Source: Salicibibacter cibi
Lineage (GTDB): Bacteria > Bacillota > Bacilli > Bacillales > Marinococcaceae
Assembly: GCF_016495865.1 (NCBI RefSeq)
Contig: NZ_CP054706.1
Span: 2,728,001 to 2,792,000, forward strand
Direction of reading: 5' to 3'
Length of the DNA stretch: 64,000 bases
Under the pieces are notes generated by a model. The model searched no databases. It was given only the letters and a program-made list of their open reading frames with translations, and was not told the DNA's origin. Position numbers and translations under genes: made by a program. Shown in pieces: positions 1 to 8,366 of the stretch (position 1 is its first letter; each line of letters starts with the position of its first letter).

Positions 1-113
1 GCATTAAAGCTGACAAATCTATGACAAGCCTATTAAGAGTCAAATTCGAAATGTTATATTATGTGTATGGAGAAACCTTTAGTATCTATTTAATTTAAGG
101 AGTTGTGTTTTCT

Positions 114-449
114 GTGAATAAATTATTAATGATTCTTGGCAGCTCAGTCATGCTACTTGCTGCTTGTGGCGGAGAAGAAGCAACGGATGAAGGAGATGAA
201 ACTGAAGAAGATCAAGAATTTACATTGGAAGAACTCGGAGAATATGATGGGCAAGATGGAAACGATGCTTATGTAGCGGTTGATGGAGTCGTTTACGACG
301 TTACAGATGTTGCAGAATGGGACGGTGGAGAACACGCCCCCGCTGGTGGATTAGAGGCTGGTGAGGACCACACAGAAGAAATTGAAGAAGCTCCACATGG
401 GACTGATGTATTAGAAGACTTACCAACTGTCGGTACACTTGAAGAATAA
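114..449 (+). CDS. Cytochrome b5-like heme-binding lipoprotein
   Basis: A predicted lipoprotein: a hydrophobic signal segment is followed by a lipobox (LLAAC, Cys about residue 18), then a Glu/Asp-rich linker, then a cytochrome b5-like domain over the last ~70 residues. The domain shows the family pattern: an AYVAVDGVVYDVT strand, then W-x-GG-x-H as the candidate first heme ligand, and a later APHG His. It probably binds heme on the outer face of the membrane. The ribosome binding site AAGGAG (97-102) favours GTG at 114; GTG at 105 in the same frame is only 2 nt away from it. The extreme acidity fits a halophile or alkaliphile. Electron donor and acceptor are unknown. Confidence 0.75.
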   Translation: MNKLLMILGSSVMLLAACGGEEATDEGDETEEDQEFTLEELGEYDGQDGNDAYVAVDGVVYDVTDVAEWDGGEHAPAGGLEAGEDHTEEIEEAPHGTDVLEDLPTVGTLEE

Positions 450-473
450 TAGGAATGAGTTGCGAAGTTTAAC

Positions 474-505
474 CCTTTGGATAAGATGATGCCAAAGGTT
501 TTTTT
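474..505 (+). terminator. Rho-independent terminator after the b5-like lipoprotein
   Basis: Inverted repeat CCTTTGG (474-480) / CCAAAGG (492-498) is followed directly by seven T residues. Confidence 0.8.
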
Positions 506-657
506 ATGGAATGTTCCACAGTTATGCCCTTTGTATTATGAATTCAACGAGAAATGACTATTCAAGAAAAGAGGCACACGTTTATGAAAGAACATCCTTT
601 ACGCAAAATTCCTTTATTTCTGTGATATAATAGGGGCAAATGGAACGGAGGAGTAAA

Positions 658-915
658 ATGCGTTGGCAGGAAGTAAAAAAACGATTCCCAAATGAATGGG
701 TTGTCCTGGAAGTAATAAAAGCGCACTCAGAAAATGGATATAGGTATATTGAAGACGTAGTAATTATAGATAGATTCGAAAATTCCTTAGAAGCAATGAA
801 TCGATATGAGGAATTACGAAAAGATCAACCACAACGAGAATATTGTTTTTTCCATACTTCCAGACAAAATTTAGTGGCTCGCGAAAGGTATGCAGGGATT
901 CGAGGCTCAAGATGA
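658..915 (+). CDS. Small hypothetical protein upstream of a retropepsin-like protein
   Basis: An 85-residue soluble protein with alternating charged and aromatic residues; I do not recognise the family. ATG 658 is preceded by GGAGGAG; an earlier in-frame start at 640 lies upstream of that site and is less likely. A -10-like TATAAT sits around 625-630. Its stop overlaps the start of the next gene (ATGA), so the two are translationally coupled. The partner is an aspartic-protease-like protein, so this one may be its regulator, substrate or partner, which is inference only. Confidence 0.65.
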   Translation: MRWQEVKKRFPNEWVVLEVIKAHSENGYRYIEDVVIIDRFENSLEAMNRYEELRKDQPQREYCFFHTSRQNLVARERYAGIRGSR

Positions 916-1295
916 AAATTAACATTCAGTATGGACTTCCATTTGTCGAACTTGAAGTAACATTTCGTGGAAAGACATTGAGATTAGATAACGTATTATT
1001 GGACACTGGATCCGCAGGAACAATTTTCAATGCAAATGTTGTAGAAAATATAGGCGTTGTACCTGAAAAAAATGATATTGTTGATACAATTAGAGGCGTT
1101 GGCGGTGTAGAATACGTTTACGTAAAGAATTTTAATTTGATACAGCTCGAGGAAATTAGCCAAAGAGACTTCGAAGTTGAAATTGGAAATATGGATTATG
1201 GGATGAAAATGGATGGTATCTTAGGATTTGATTTTATCAGTTCGGCAAAGCTTGTTGTTGATACGAATAAAATGCTAGTTTATACGTCGAAATAA
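912..1295 (+). CDS. Retropepsin-like aspartic protease domain protein
   Basis: A 127-residue single-domain protein. Residues ~34-39 read DTGSAG, preceded by the hydrophobic strand VLL. This is the D-T/S-G active-site motif of retropepsin-like aspartic proteases. A second Gly-rich strand, DGILGFDF, resembles the conserved flap/ILG element of the family. At this size the enzyme would have to act as a homodimer, each subunit giving one Asp. There is no signal peptide, so it is probably cytoplasmic. The start ATG overlaps the upstream stop (ATGA). The substrate is unknown. Confidence 0.7.
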   Translation: MKINIQYGLPFVELEVTFRGKTLRLDNVLLDTGSAGTIFNANVVENIGVVPEKNDIVDTIRGVGGVEYVYVKNFNLIQLEEISQRDFEVEIGNMDYGMKMDGILGFDFISSAKLVVDTNKMLVYTSK

Positions 1296-1625
1296 TATGG
1301 GCCTATGTTAAGATTAGCCTTTTTATTGAGGAAAGCTGGATAGTATAAATTGTCAAATAATAAATGAAATTAAATCTAAAACAACACATCTAATATCAGG
1401 GGGACAACTATTTCCTTAAACGGAGCGCGTTTGTGGAATGAAAAGATGTTTGGAAACAACTTTATTTGTATTGAACAGGAGCTCGAAAAAAGTAGATCAC
1501 CATAAGCGATCGGTGGTTGCGCCACTACTGCTGAGTACAATGCGTGCATTAGGAATGTGCAAAAAGTGCTCCTTTAAAAGGAGTGAACAGCACCTATTCC
1601 TTCTATATACTTGGCACAAAAGAAT
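1296..1625. other. Intergenic stretch without a supported gene
   Basis: AT-rich DNA between the protease-like gene and the IS630 remnant. A 77-codon reading frame from 1438 has no ribosome binding site and no coding character. The sequence TCCTTTTAAAGGA-like around 1570-1582 forms a small inverted repeat. The right boundary near 1623 carries the candidate IS630 end described separately. Confidence 0.5.
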
Positions 1626-2699
1626 TTATAACTTGCTACAAAGCCGTTTCTTAACCTTTTTTGGCTCCTGATTGATCTTAGCAATAAAAGATTGGACGGC
1701 TTCGCGAATCTGTTCAACAGTCTCATAGAATACATTGTAGATCACTGATTTTTTCAGCCAGCCCCACAGACCTTCGATTAAATTCAATTGTGGGCTGTAT
1801 GGCGGGAGAAACATGAGTTGTAGTTGATGGGAATGTTCCTCTAAAAATGGCTGAATAAGCTTCGCATGATGAATCTTGGAATTGTCTAGAATCATGACGA
1901 TTTTTTGATTGGGATACTTCTTGAGCACACTTTTTAAAAATGACAAAAACACTTTTGCGTCATAACGTTCTTCTTCGACACAAAACGTTTCTCCAGTTGC
2001 ATAATCCAGCGTCCCCAGTAACTTGACGCCTCGGTGTTTCCCATAAGTTGGGATAATCTTCTGTTGTCCTTTTGGAAACCAAGTATTGGCTAGTGCTTGA
2101 TAATCTCGAATCATGCTTTCATCTTGGAACAGAATTCGATCAATTTCGCCATTCTTCATTTTTTTTAGCCGTTTCAAAGTCTTGTTTGAAGGCTTCTTGT
2201 TTTTCCGGATCCGCTTTTTTCAATGTGTAGGTTGGCTTTGTGTAACTAAAACCAAGGCGGTGTAGCAAGGCGCGCACACCGCGATCTGAATAATTGATAT
2301 CAAACGTTTTTTCGATCCAATCTCAAATCAAGAATCTGTCCAATTCATTTCAGGTGGGAAACCAACATCGGCGGGCTTTTTTTCTACAATGAGCTGATAT
2401 AATTCCTGTTCTTGGTCATCCGTCAATAATCTAGGGCGACCAGGCGAGTGACCAGGGATCAATCCTTCTAATCCATCTTTCCTGTATGCACGAACGTAGC
2501 TGCAGACGGTTTGCTCGGTGCAGTGGATCATTTCGCCAATCTCTTTGTAGGTACGCCCTTTTAAGTACATCAATATCGCTTGGTATCGCCTAAATATGCG
2601 AAGGTCTCTTGGTTTCTTCTTCATAAGATCATGTATAGCGCCCTTGATTTCTTGAATCGATGGATCCCGGTCTTCGTTTTGGATTTTGACTTTTATCAT
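1626..2699 (-). pseudogene. IS630-family transposase, broken
   Basis: An N-terminal helix-turn-helix part (2328-2699, with YKEIGEMIHCTEQTVCSYVR) and a C-terminal DDE part (1626-2177, with LFQDES, MILDNSKIHHAK and LPPYSPQLNLIEGLWGWLK) belong to one transposase, but the frame is lost between them. Reading the minus strand, the junction near 2325-2335 needs one extra T and has a TGA where Trp is expected (MNWTDS then stop, then DWIEKTF in another frame). A second frame change lies in a run of eight A at about 2162-2169. That one could be programmed slippage, but the first break is not. The element is therefore dead or needs another copy in trans. Confidence 0.85.
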
Positions 2700-2736
2700 T
2701 AGGAATCCGCCCCTTTATAATTATTTTCCTTACTTA

Positions 2737-4354
2737 CTGGACAGTGAAAACTTCTGAGCACTATGAAGCCAACCAATCATCGTCAAAATCGGACGAATGA
2801 CGCTTTTCTTGAATTATTTGCGTTAAGGGTAGATGCGGATTTCGGGCAAACATGAAAAAAATCGACCGGCGCAAATAAGCCATAACTGTAGCCTCGGAGA
2901 CGATGGCCTTGGACGGTGTCCGCAAATAACGGAAAAACAAACGCGGAACACGATGAGAATAGCGCACCGCAATGATTTGTAACAGACCCATCGCAATACA
3001 GTTGCACATGACGAATCCTTCGATGGCTTTGATCGTCAGACGGATGTTCTCCTTGTCCTTCACGTGTTCTAGCGGGTGGGATTCTCCCTTTTTCAGATAA
3101 CGCTGCAGTTTGGGCATAGATTTACTCCAGAACCGATAGCCAAAGCTACCGATGGCCTGCTTCATTTCACGGAACGTACATTCAATCTTGAACCGGTGCC
3201 CATACAGTTGGATGATGTCCGTAGCCGCAAGCGTCCGGTCGGTGCTCACCAAAATAGCCAAACGCCCGTTATGTTTAACCAAGACAAAACGCAGTTCCTG
3301 ATAGAGCCCTTGCCCCCATAGCAAATCCAGGCAGAGATATTGGACCGTCTCTTCCTTGCCATACATGATGACGGTGGTGGCTTGAAATTCGGACGCGCGG
3401 GTTTGAAACAGATCGTACAACTTGACGCGATCGCCTTTCTTCCGCGGACGACCCCGGCCTTTTTTCCGGACGGGGCGTTCATAGGCCACCACATTTGATT
3501 TGGCTTGCGTCACGATATGCATATGAGCGTCTCCTGACTGATTGCACTGATTCAATCGTTTCAGCGCAGGCGTGGTCAGAAAATATCGATCCAACAACAG
3601 CAGTGCTTGTTTGAACGTGTTTGCAGCCGCAAAACCTTGATCGATCATCTGCACGACATGAGACGCCTGCCGCTCTGGTGAGGCATCGTCCCAGCCAAAA
3701 ATCGTCTTCACGCCATCTTGCAGATTCATGACCAACGGCAAACAGAACCATTTCTTCGGGGTTCCCATGAGAACGCCGACGGCACCAAACAAATGGCCAA
3801 AGATGTACGCGGCTTTAGAGGAATTTTCGGAATCCTGATGGCGTTTTTTGACGCCGGGCATCCGTTCAGCTTCCTTGGACTGCTTCATCCCATCGCCGAT
3901 AAGCACCACCTTCCCTTTGACATAGGAGAGCGGGGCCACACGTTTAACCACCTGTAGCCATGTTCTGCGAAGGGATTCCAGCGACCACGCGGAGGAACGA
4001 AAGAAATGGATCAACGTTTCGTAGCGACGAACAGGCAACCCGAGATCGCGCATGATAGAGGTAACCCCCAAATGATCCGAACGCATCATCATGCCTATAA
4101 TAATGACGACAAACCAATGGAAAGTAGCAACACGGTTAAAGCAGGGACGAAATGACGCCAAAATGGTATCGATAAATTTTAGCATAAATATGGACAATCG
4201 CTGTGAAATCGGATACAATGTTTCGTATAACCCTTTCAGCGATTGGTCTCCTTTCTTGGAATGTTTGGATACCATTTCGCTAAAAAGGGTTATTTTTCCT
4301 GCTTTTACGCTAGAATTTTTTTATGCAGTTATGCAAGAACTTTTGACTGTCCAG
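2737..4354 (-). mobile_element. IS4-family insertion sequence, apparently complete
   Basis: The two ends are inverted repeats. The left end begins CTGGACAGTGAAAACTTCT (2737) and the right end read inward begins CTGGACAGTCAAAAGTTCT (4354), with 17 of 19 positions alike. They enclose 1618 bp with a single intact transposase gene. No clean target duplication was found: the flanks read ACTTA and AATAG. The element lies between the IS630 transposase start and a copy of the probable IS630 end. Confidence 0.85.
2761..4275 (-). CDS. IS4-family DDE transposase
   Basis: A 504-residue full-length transposase that catalyses cut-and-paste movement of its element. The YREK signature of the IS4 family is visible as Y-x2-R-x3-E-x6-K in YGHRFKIECTFREMK (about residues 365-379), and it holds the catalytic Glu. 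Candidate catalytic Asp residues lie in VLIGDGMK (~130) and LLLLDRYF (~230). A basic stretch, RKKGRGRPRKKGDR, resembles an AT-hook. The reading frame is uninterrupted and the inverted repeats are well preserved, so the element may still be active. Confidence 0.85.
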   Translation of the reverse strand: MVSKHSKKGDQSLKGLYETLYPISQRLSIFMLKFIDTILASFRPCFNRVATFHWFVVIIIGMMMRSDHLGVTSIMRDLGLPVRRYETLIHFFRSSAWSLESLRRTWLQVVKRVAPLSYVKGKVVLIGDGMKQSKEAERMPGVKKRHQDSENSSKAAYIFGHLFGAVGVLMGTPKKWFCLPLVMNLQDGVKTIFGWDDASPERQASHVVQMIDQGFAAANTFKQALLLLDRYFLTTPALKRLNQCNQSGDAHMHIVTQAKSNVVAYERPVRKKGRGRPRKKGDRVKLYDLFQTRASEFQATTVIMYGKEETVQYLCLDLLWGQGLYQELRFVLVKHNGRLAILVSTDRTLAATDIIQLYGHRFKIECTFREMKQAIGSFGYRFWSKSMPKLQRYLKKGESHPLEHVKDKENIRLTIKAIEGFVMCNCIAMGLLQIIAVRYSHRVPRLFFRYLRTPSKAIVSEATVMAYLRRSIFFMFARNPHLPLTQIIQEKRHSSDFDDDWLAS

Positions 4355-4412
4355 AATAGTTATAAATTGTTTAATAAATAGATACTTGATCAGCTTGTTC
4401 TGTTCACGCAAC

Positions 4413-5273
4413 TTAATAAGCAAAAGAGGGGGCATCCGCCCCCCTCTTTTGCTTCTTTTTCTTAACAGGTATCCAAATTTCCGTTATATCGTTGATTCCT
4501 CTAACAAATTCAGGATCTTCAGCTAGTTCATAACCAGATGTAGGGAACCACTCGGTATACACTCGCTCCCATGTCGTTAATAATGCCTCTGGCATTTCCC
4601 CTTTTGCTTCAAATACCGCCCATGTATGGGAAGAAATCTGCAATTGTTCAAATTCTTCGGGACATGACTTCGTCGTCGCTGTAGCTATATAGTAATCGAT
4701 GTCTCCGTCCTCTTTAGTCAATGAAACATGTAATATGCCTGAAAACGAGGTATTGTCGTATGGCTTTACATTTTCCTCGATCTCTTCGAGATGCTCCCAC
4801 ATTTTCGGATTAAATTCAGTTTCACTAGACGCTACTGTTTCTTTCTTCCCTACGACGGTAAAAGCTTCTTTTTCAACAAATCTGTAGTTCATTTCTACAT
4901 CTCCCTTAATCGCAATTTGGAAGGTCATTCGAGGATAAGCTTTTAATGGAACATCCGAATTTTTGGCAGAACTAGGCGTTACTTCGTGGAGCGTTTGAAA
5001 TGCCCGTGAAAATGAATCGGGTGAATGGTAACCATACTTAACAGCGACATCAATCACTCTCATATTGACTTCTTTTAAATCAAAAGCCGCTAAGGTCAAA
5101 CGTCTTCTACGAACATATACCGTCAAGGGTATACCGGCTATGAACGAAAACATTCGTTTAAAATGATGTTCAGAAAAGCAAGCGATCTTTGCAATCTCTT
5201 CATAGTTAATCTCATCATCCAAATTGTTTTCAATATAATCTAGGGCTGCGTTCATATTTTCAAGCAAATCCAT
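4413..5273 (-). CDS. AraC-family regulator with GyrI-like effector domain
   Basis: A 286-residue Rob/SoxS-like regulator. Residues ~8-105 hold the two AraC helix-turn-helix motifs (IAKIACFSEHHFKRMF and VAVKYGYHSPDSFSRAFQ). From about residue 120 to 275 there is a GyrI-like (BmrR C-terminal type) small-molecule binding domain with FTVVGKKE and a terminal EIWIPVKK strand. Such proteins usually activate drug efflux or stress genes on binding hydrophobic ligands. ATG 5273 follows GGGAGG-type sequence. It stands alone, so its target is not evident. Its last codons lie inside a strong hairpin (4420-4452). Confidence 0.85.
   Translation of the reverse strand: MDLLENMNAALDYIENNLDDEINYEEIAKIACFSEHHFKRMFSFIAGIPLTVYVRRRRLTLAAFDLKEVNMRVIDVAVKYGYHSPDSFSRAFQTLHEVTPSSAKNSDVPLKAYPRMTFQIAIKGDVEMNYRFVEKEAFTVVGKKETVASSETEFNPKMWEHLEEIEENVKPYDNTSFSGILHVSLTKEDGDIDYYIATATTKSCPEEFEQLQISSHTWAVFEAKGEMPEALLTTWERVYTEWFPTSGYELAEDPEFVRGINDITEIWIPVKKKKQKRGADAPSFAY
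4420..4452. terminator. GC-rich hairpin at the 3' end of the AraC gene
   Basis: GCAAAAGAGGGGG pairs with CCCCCTCTTTTGC around a short loop. The T-rich tail is better on the plus strand (TTCTTTTTC) than on the minus strand, so it may act in both directions. It overlaps the last coding codons of the AraC gene. Confidence 0.6.
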
Positions 5274-5568
5274 TCGATTAACCTCCCTTCGCTTTTAAGA
5301 ATAACAAGTTAATCACTCAATCATCCGATAAAATCTGTTCAGATTTGTTGGGTGAGCCAGAAAAGCATTACTCCGAAAAATGGCCTTTGTTTCTTTATTT
5401 CGTATACCATCAGTTTGCTGTTCGTTTTGATCTTTAGTTGTTTTTTATAATAACCATTCACTGTGTATCAGATTGCCTTTAATGCAACCTTTTAGCTTTT
5501 GGTTTATTTTAAATACCAAGGTTTATTCAATTCCGAATTTGCATAGCAGGCTAGTTTCTCATACGCCA
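5274..5568. other. Intergenic region between converging/leading genes
   Basis: About 295 bp of AT-rich DNA upstream of the AraC gene and downstream of the DUF2306 gene. I see no gene or clear repeat in it. Confidence 0.5.
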
Positions 5569-6273
5569 TTATACCGGCTTGGTTTTATCAATCTTGCCTC
5601 TTTTCCGCCATTTACGTTTCTCTTTGATCGAAAAATAGGAAATCAGCGGTGTGATCACAATCGCTGGTGTGAACCATAACCAAATAGGCGCTTCATCAAG
5701 GGCAAACATTTGCGGTGCCCCAAATACAACAAACGCCGTTACCGTCGCAATCCCGCAGCTGAGCATACCGGACAGGTGTTCAACGACCCAACTCTTTCGA
5801 AAACGGGGCTGTCGCCACCAGTATGTCAATTGAGATAACGCCAGAAAAACGCCCAGCAATGGAAACCAGGTTAGCAAAGAATCAGCAACCATAAAACCGT
5901 AAACACTCATGATTATTGCGCTCATGAAAAGAACGGCCGGAATCAACCAATCGATTCCATGTCGGTGTTTCCCTCTATGATTTTTAAATCTCAGCACCCG
6001 TAATCCGTACATTGCCGTGGAAAAACTTAATATCGCAATAAAAATCAAAAAGATGGAAAAAGAAAATTGTTCAATTGTCACCGTAGGATCAAACCAGATT
6101 CTGTATAAAGCCAGATGTACGGAAGTTCCACTGATGATGAACATACTGATCGTAAAGATCCAACCGGTAAAACGGTGGCGCCTGCTGCCCTTTCGAAAAA
6201 ATAACGGCATCCATAACGTAAATAAAGCCACGAAACCCGCTACAACATGAATAATCAACGAAAATGAAAACAT
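5569..6273 (-). CDS. DUF2306-type integral membrane protein
   Basis: A 234-residue protein with about seven hydrophobic segments, starting MFSFSLIIHVVAGFVALFTLW. The RRHRFTGWIFTISMF region and conserved His residues (HRHGIDW, VVEHLSG) resemble the DUF2306/YozB-like membrane family, whose role is unknown. ATG 6273 overlaps the padR stop as TGATG and is preceded by AAAGAGGGGGG; a longer in-frame start at 6297 is inside padR. Translational coupling to padR suggests that PadR controls it. Confidence 0.75.
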   Translation of the reverse strand: MFSFSLIIHVVAGFVALFTLWMPLFFRKGSRRHRFTGWIFTISMFIISGTSVHLALYRIWFDPTVTIEQFSFSIFLIFIAILSFSTAMYGLRVLRFKNHRGKHRHGIDWLIPAVLFMSAIIMSVYGFMVADSLLTWFPLLGVFLALSQLTYWWRQPRFRKSWVVEHLSGMLSCGIATVTAFVVFGAPQMFALDEAPIWLWFTPAIVITPLISYFSIKEKRKWRKRGKIDKTKPV

Positions 6274-6821
6274 CAAAGCCCCCCTCTTTCTAAACATTCA
6301 ATCGTATCCACACACCAGTCAATGGCTGCTGACGTGGTTTTAATGCCATAATTCAACGTGAACACCCAATAATCGACATCGGCTTTCTCACTTTCATACG
6401 CATAGAGTCCTGTTTTTATATTCTGATAGACCTCTCGTTGTGCTTTTAATCGTTCCTCATAATGCTGCAAATGTTGAATCGTCACCGACGTAGGCAAATG
6501 ACGTGCAAAGAACAGTTTCGCGAGCAGTTCATTACGTTGGGTGGCCAATTCCTCCACAGGTGCACGAAGCCACTTATTAAGTTCTTCCCTTCCCAACTCT
6601 GTGAGGTGGTATTCCTTGCGATTCGGCGTTCCTTCCTGTTGTATATCATGCGCTTTTGCTAATCCTTCCTGTACGATTTTTTTCAACGTTGGATAGATCT
6701 GTCCGTAACTTAGTTTCCAAAAATGAGAAAAACTTTGATCCATCAGCTTCTTTATTTCATATCCCGTACGACAATCCGTTGTTAAAATTCCTAAAATAAT
6801 GTACTTGGGTTCCGTTTTCAT
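6273..6821 (-). CDS. PadR-family transcriptional regulator
   Basis: A 182-residue regulator: an N-terminal winged helix (ILGILTTDCRTGYEIKKLMDQS, WKLSYGQIYPTLKKI, wing ending KEYHLTELG) and a C-terminal helical dimerisation domain of the Vir_act_alpha_C type. PadR proteins are mostly repressors of adjacent membrane proteins or efflux genes. ATG 6821 is chosen because AGGTG lies 6 nt upstream; GTG 6830 in the same frame overlaps that site. The gene is followed with one-base overlap by a membrane protein, and a palindrome stands directly upstream. Confidence 0.85.
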   Translation of the reverse strand: MKTEPKYIILGILTTDCRTGYEIKKLMDQSFSHFWKLSYGQIYPTLKKIVQEGLAKAHDIQQEGTPNRKEYHLTELGREELNKWLRAPVEELATQRNELLAKLFFARHLPTSVTIQHLQHYEERLKAQREVYQNIKTGLYAYESEKADVDYWVFTLNYGIKTTSAAIDWCVDTIECLERGGL

Positions 6822-6831
6822 TTTGATCACC

Positions 6832-6848
6832 TATATCTTTTAGATATA
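6832..6848. promoter_or_regulatory. Candidate PadR operator
   Basis: The perfect palindrome TATATC-N5-GATATA lies 11 bp upstream of the padR start, where an autoregulatory operator is expected. A further AT-rich partial palindrome continues to about 6865. Confidence 0.5.
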
Positions 6849-7043
6849 TATTATTATGATATATGAGAAATGTCAACTCTCCATCCAAAAAGATGAGGTA
6901 TTCCCTGTAAGCCTGCGAGCTGGATACCGCCGTTGTTCGGTATAGCGTGTTTCAGAAGGCACAGTTTTACTCCACACCACTCACCCCATCGTTGGATGGC
7001 TGATTAGTTTCCATTTACAAGAAACACAAAGAAAAAATAACGG

Positions 7044-7090
7044 TTTACAATTCAAATCCATTTATGTATACTTGATTACACAACTAATCA
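7044..7090 (+). promoter_or_regulatory. Promoter and GntR operator of the ABC operon
   Basis: A sigma-A promoter, TTTACA (7044-7049), 17-nt spacer, TATACT (7067-7072), is followed at once by the perfect palindrome TGATTA-N6-TAATCA (7073-7090). The palindrome covers the transcription start, as expected for repression by the GntR protein encoded immediately downstream. Confidence 0.8.
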
Positions 7091-7123
7091 ACCCATCATC
7101 TTAACGGGAGAAAGGAGCGTTTA

Positions 7124-7492
7124 GTGAAGGCTGTTTTTGATGAATCAAAACCTATATTCCAGCAAATTTTCGAAATGATTGCTGATGATATTGTTGATGG
7201 GGAGTTGCGTGAAGGGGAGCAAATTCCCTCAACGACAGAGATATCCAAATTTTATCAAGTGAACCGGGCAACGGTGCAAAAAGGGTTATCGATGCTCGTT
7301 GATGCCGGCTATGCTTATAAACAACGAGGCGTTGGGGTTTTCGTAAGTGAAGGAGCGAAAGATCGGTTGCTTGCTGAGCGTAAAGAAGAATTTCATGTGC
7401 AATATGTTAAGCCCACGCTGGAAGAAGCGAAGCGACTTAAAATGACGAAAGAAGAATTTATTCGATTGATTGAGGAGGATTATGATGATTGA
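7124..7492 (+). CDS. GntR-family regulator (YtrA type)
   Basis: A 122-residue repressor with the GntR winged helix (PIFQQIFEMIADDIVDGELREG, then TTEISKFYQVNRATVQKGLSMLVDAGY) and only a short C-terminal tail, as in the YtrA subfamily that controls ABC transporters. GTG 7124 is preceded by AAAGGAG with 6-nt spacing. It is the first gene of a three-gene operon with ABC ATPase and permease genes; its stop overlaps the next start by 8 nt. Autoregulation through the palindrome at 7073-7090 is likely. The inducer is unknown; in related operons, cell-wall antibiotics act. Confidence 0.88.
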   Translation: MKAVFDESKPIFQQIFEMIADDIVDGELREGEQIPSTTEISKFYQVNRATVQKGLSMLVDAGYAYKQRGVGVFVSEGAKDRLLAERKEEFHVQYVKPTLEEAKRLKMTKEEFIRLIEEDYDD

Positions 7493-8366
7493 TGTACAAG
7501 ACTTATCGTTTTCCTATGGGAATAGAGCGGCATTGAAAAACGTTGCCTTACGGGAGAATGAACCGGTGATTACAGGTTTATGGGGGCGAAACGGCTCCGG
7601 GAAAACAACATTGATGAAGGTCATCTCCGGGATGGAGAAGCCAAATCAAGGAACCGTCAGCGTAAACGGAATCACCCCGTATAACAACAGTGAAGCAATG
7701 AACCATGTGACGTTCATGCAGGAAGATCATCCCTTTTCTGATTTATGGGATGTCGAAGACGCGCTTCGTTTTGGTGCTTATTTCAATGAAAATTGGGATC
7801 AGTCATTTGCCGAATATTTGCTGGATGTGTTTGACTTGCCAAGGAAAAAGAAGATCAGGCAATTTTCAAAAGGCATGAAAAGCATGATTAAGATTACGCT
7901 GGGGCTCGCGAGCAAGGCACCTGTAACGGTCATGGATGAACCTTCAAACGGCCTTGATGCCAGTATGCGTAAACAATTTTATGACGTATTGTTGGATACG
8001 TACGAAGAACACCCACGTTTAATTATGTTATCGACACACCACATTGAGGAACTGGTGCCACTTTGTGAAAAAATCGCGCTGATTGATCAAAAAACAATCA
8101 TTCGATATGAAGAAATAGAAAATTTGAAAAGATACGGCGTGCTTTTAACAGGATCATCGGAAGCAGTGAAGTCAGTGATTGGCAATAGCCAAGTCATTGA
8201 CGAACAAAAAATCGGGAAGCAATTACATGTCATGATGGACGAGGTTTTCCACGCTGATTTGGAAGCAAAAGCAAAAGATGCCGGTGTTACTATTGAAAAA
8301 GCACCACTTCAAGATTATCTCGTTAATCTGACAAAAAAGGAGACGAAAAAACATGAACACGCTTAA
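7485..8366 (+). CDS. ABC transporter ATP-binding protein (YtrB-like)
   Basis: A 293-residue ATPase. Walker A is GRNGSGKTT (~residue 35), the ABC signature is the degenerate FSKGMKSM, Walker B is VTVMDEPSNGLD, and the switch His follows in STHH. The signature lacks the canonical LSGGQ, which is common in this subfamily of antibiotic-response transporters. The C-terminal ~90 residues form an accessory domain. ATG 7485 has GGAGG 6 nt upstream; ATG 7482 is the alternative. It pairs with the following permease. Confidence 0.88.
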   Translation: MIDVQDLSFSYGNRAALKNVALRENEPVITGLWGRNGSGKTTLMKVISGMEKPNQGTVSVNGITPYNNSEAMNHVTFMQEDHPFSDLWDVEDALRFGAYFNENWDQSFAEYLLDVFDLPRKKKIRQFSKGMKSMIKITLGLASKAPVTVMDEPSNGLDASMRKQFYDVLLDTYEEHPRLIMLSTHHIEELVPLCEKIALIDQKTIIRYEEIENLKRYGVLLTGSSEAVKSVIGNSQVIDEQKIGKQLHVMMDEVFHADLEAKAKDAGVTIEKAPLQDYLVNLTKKETKKHEHA

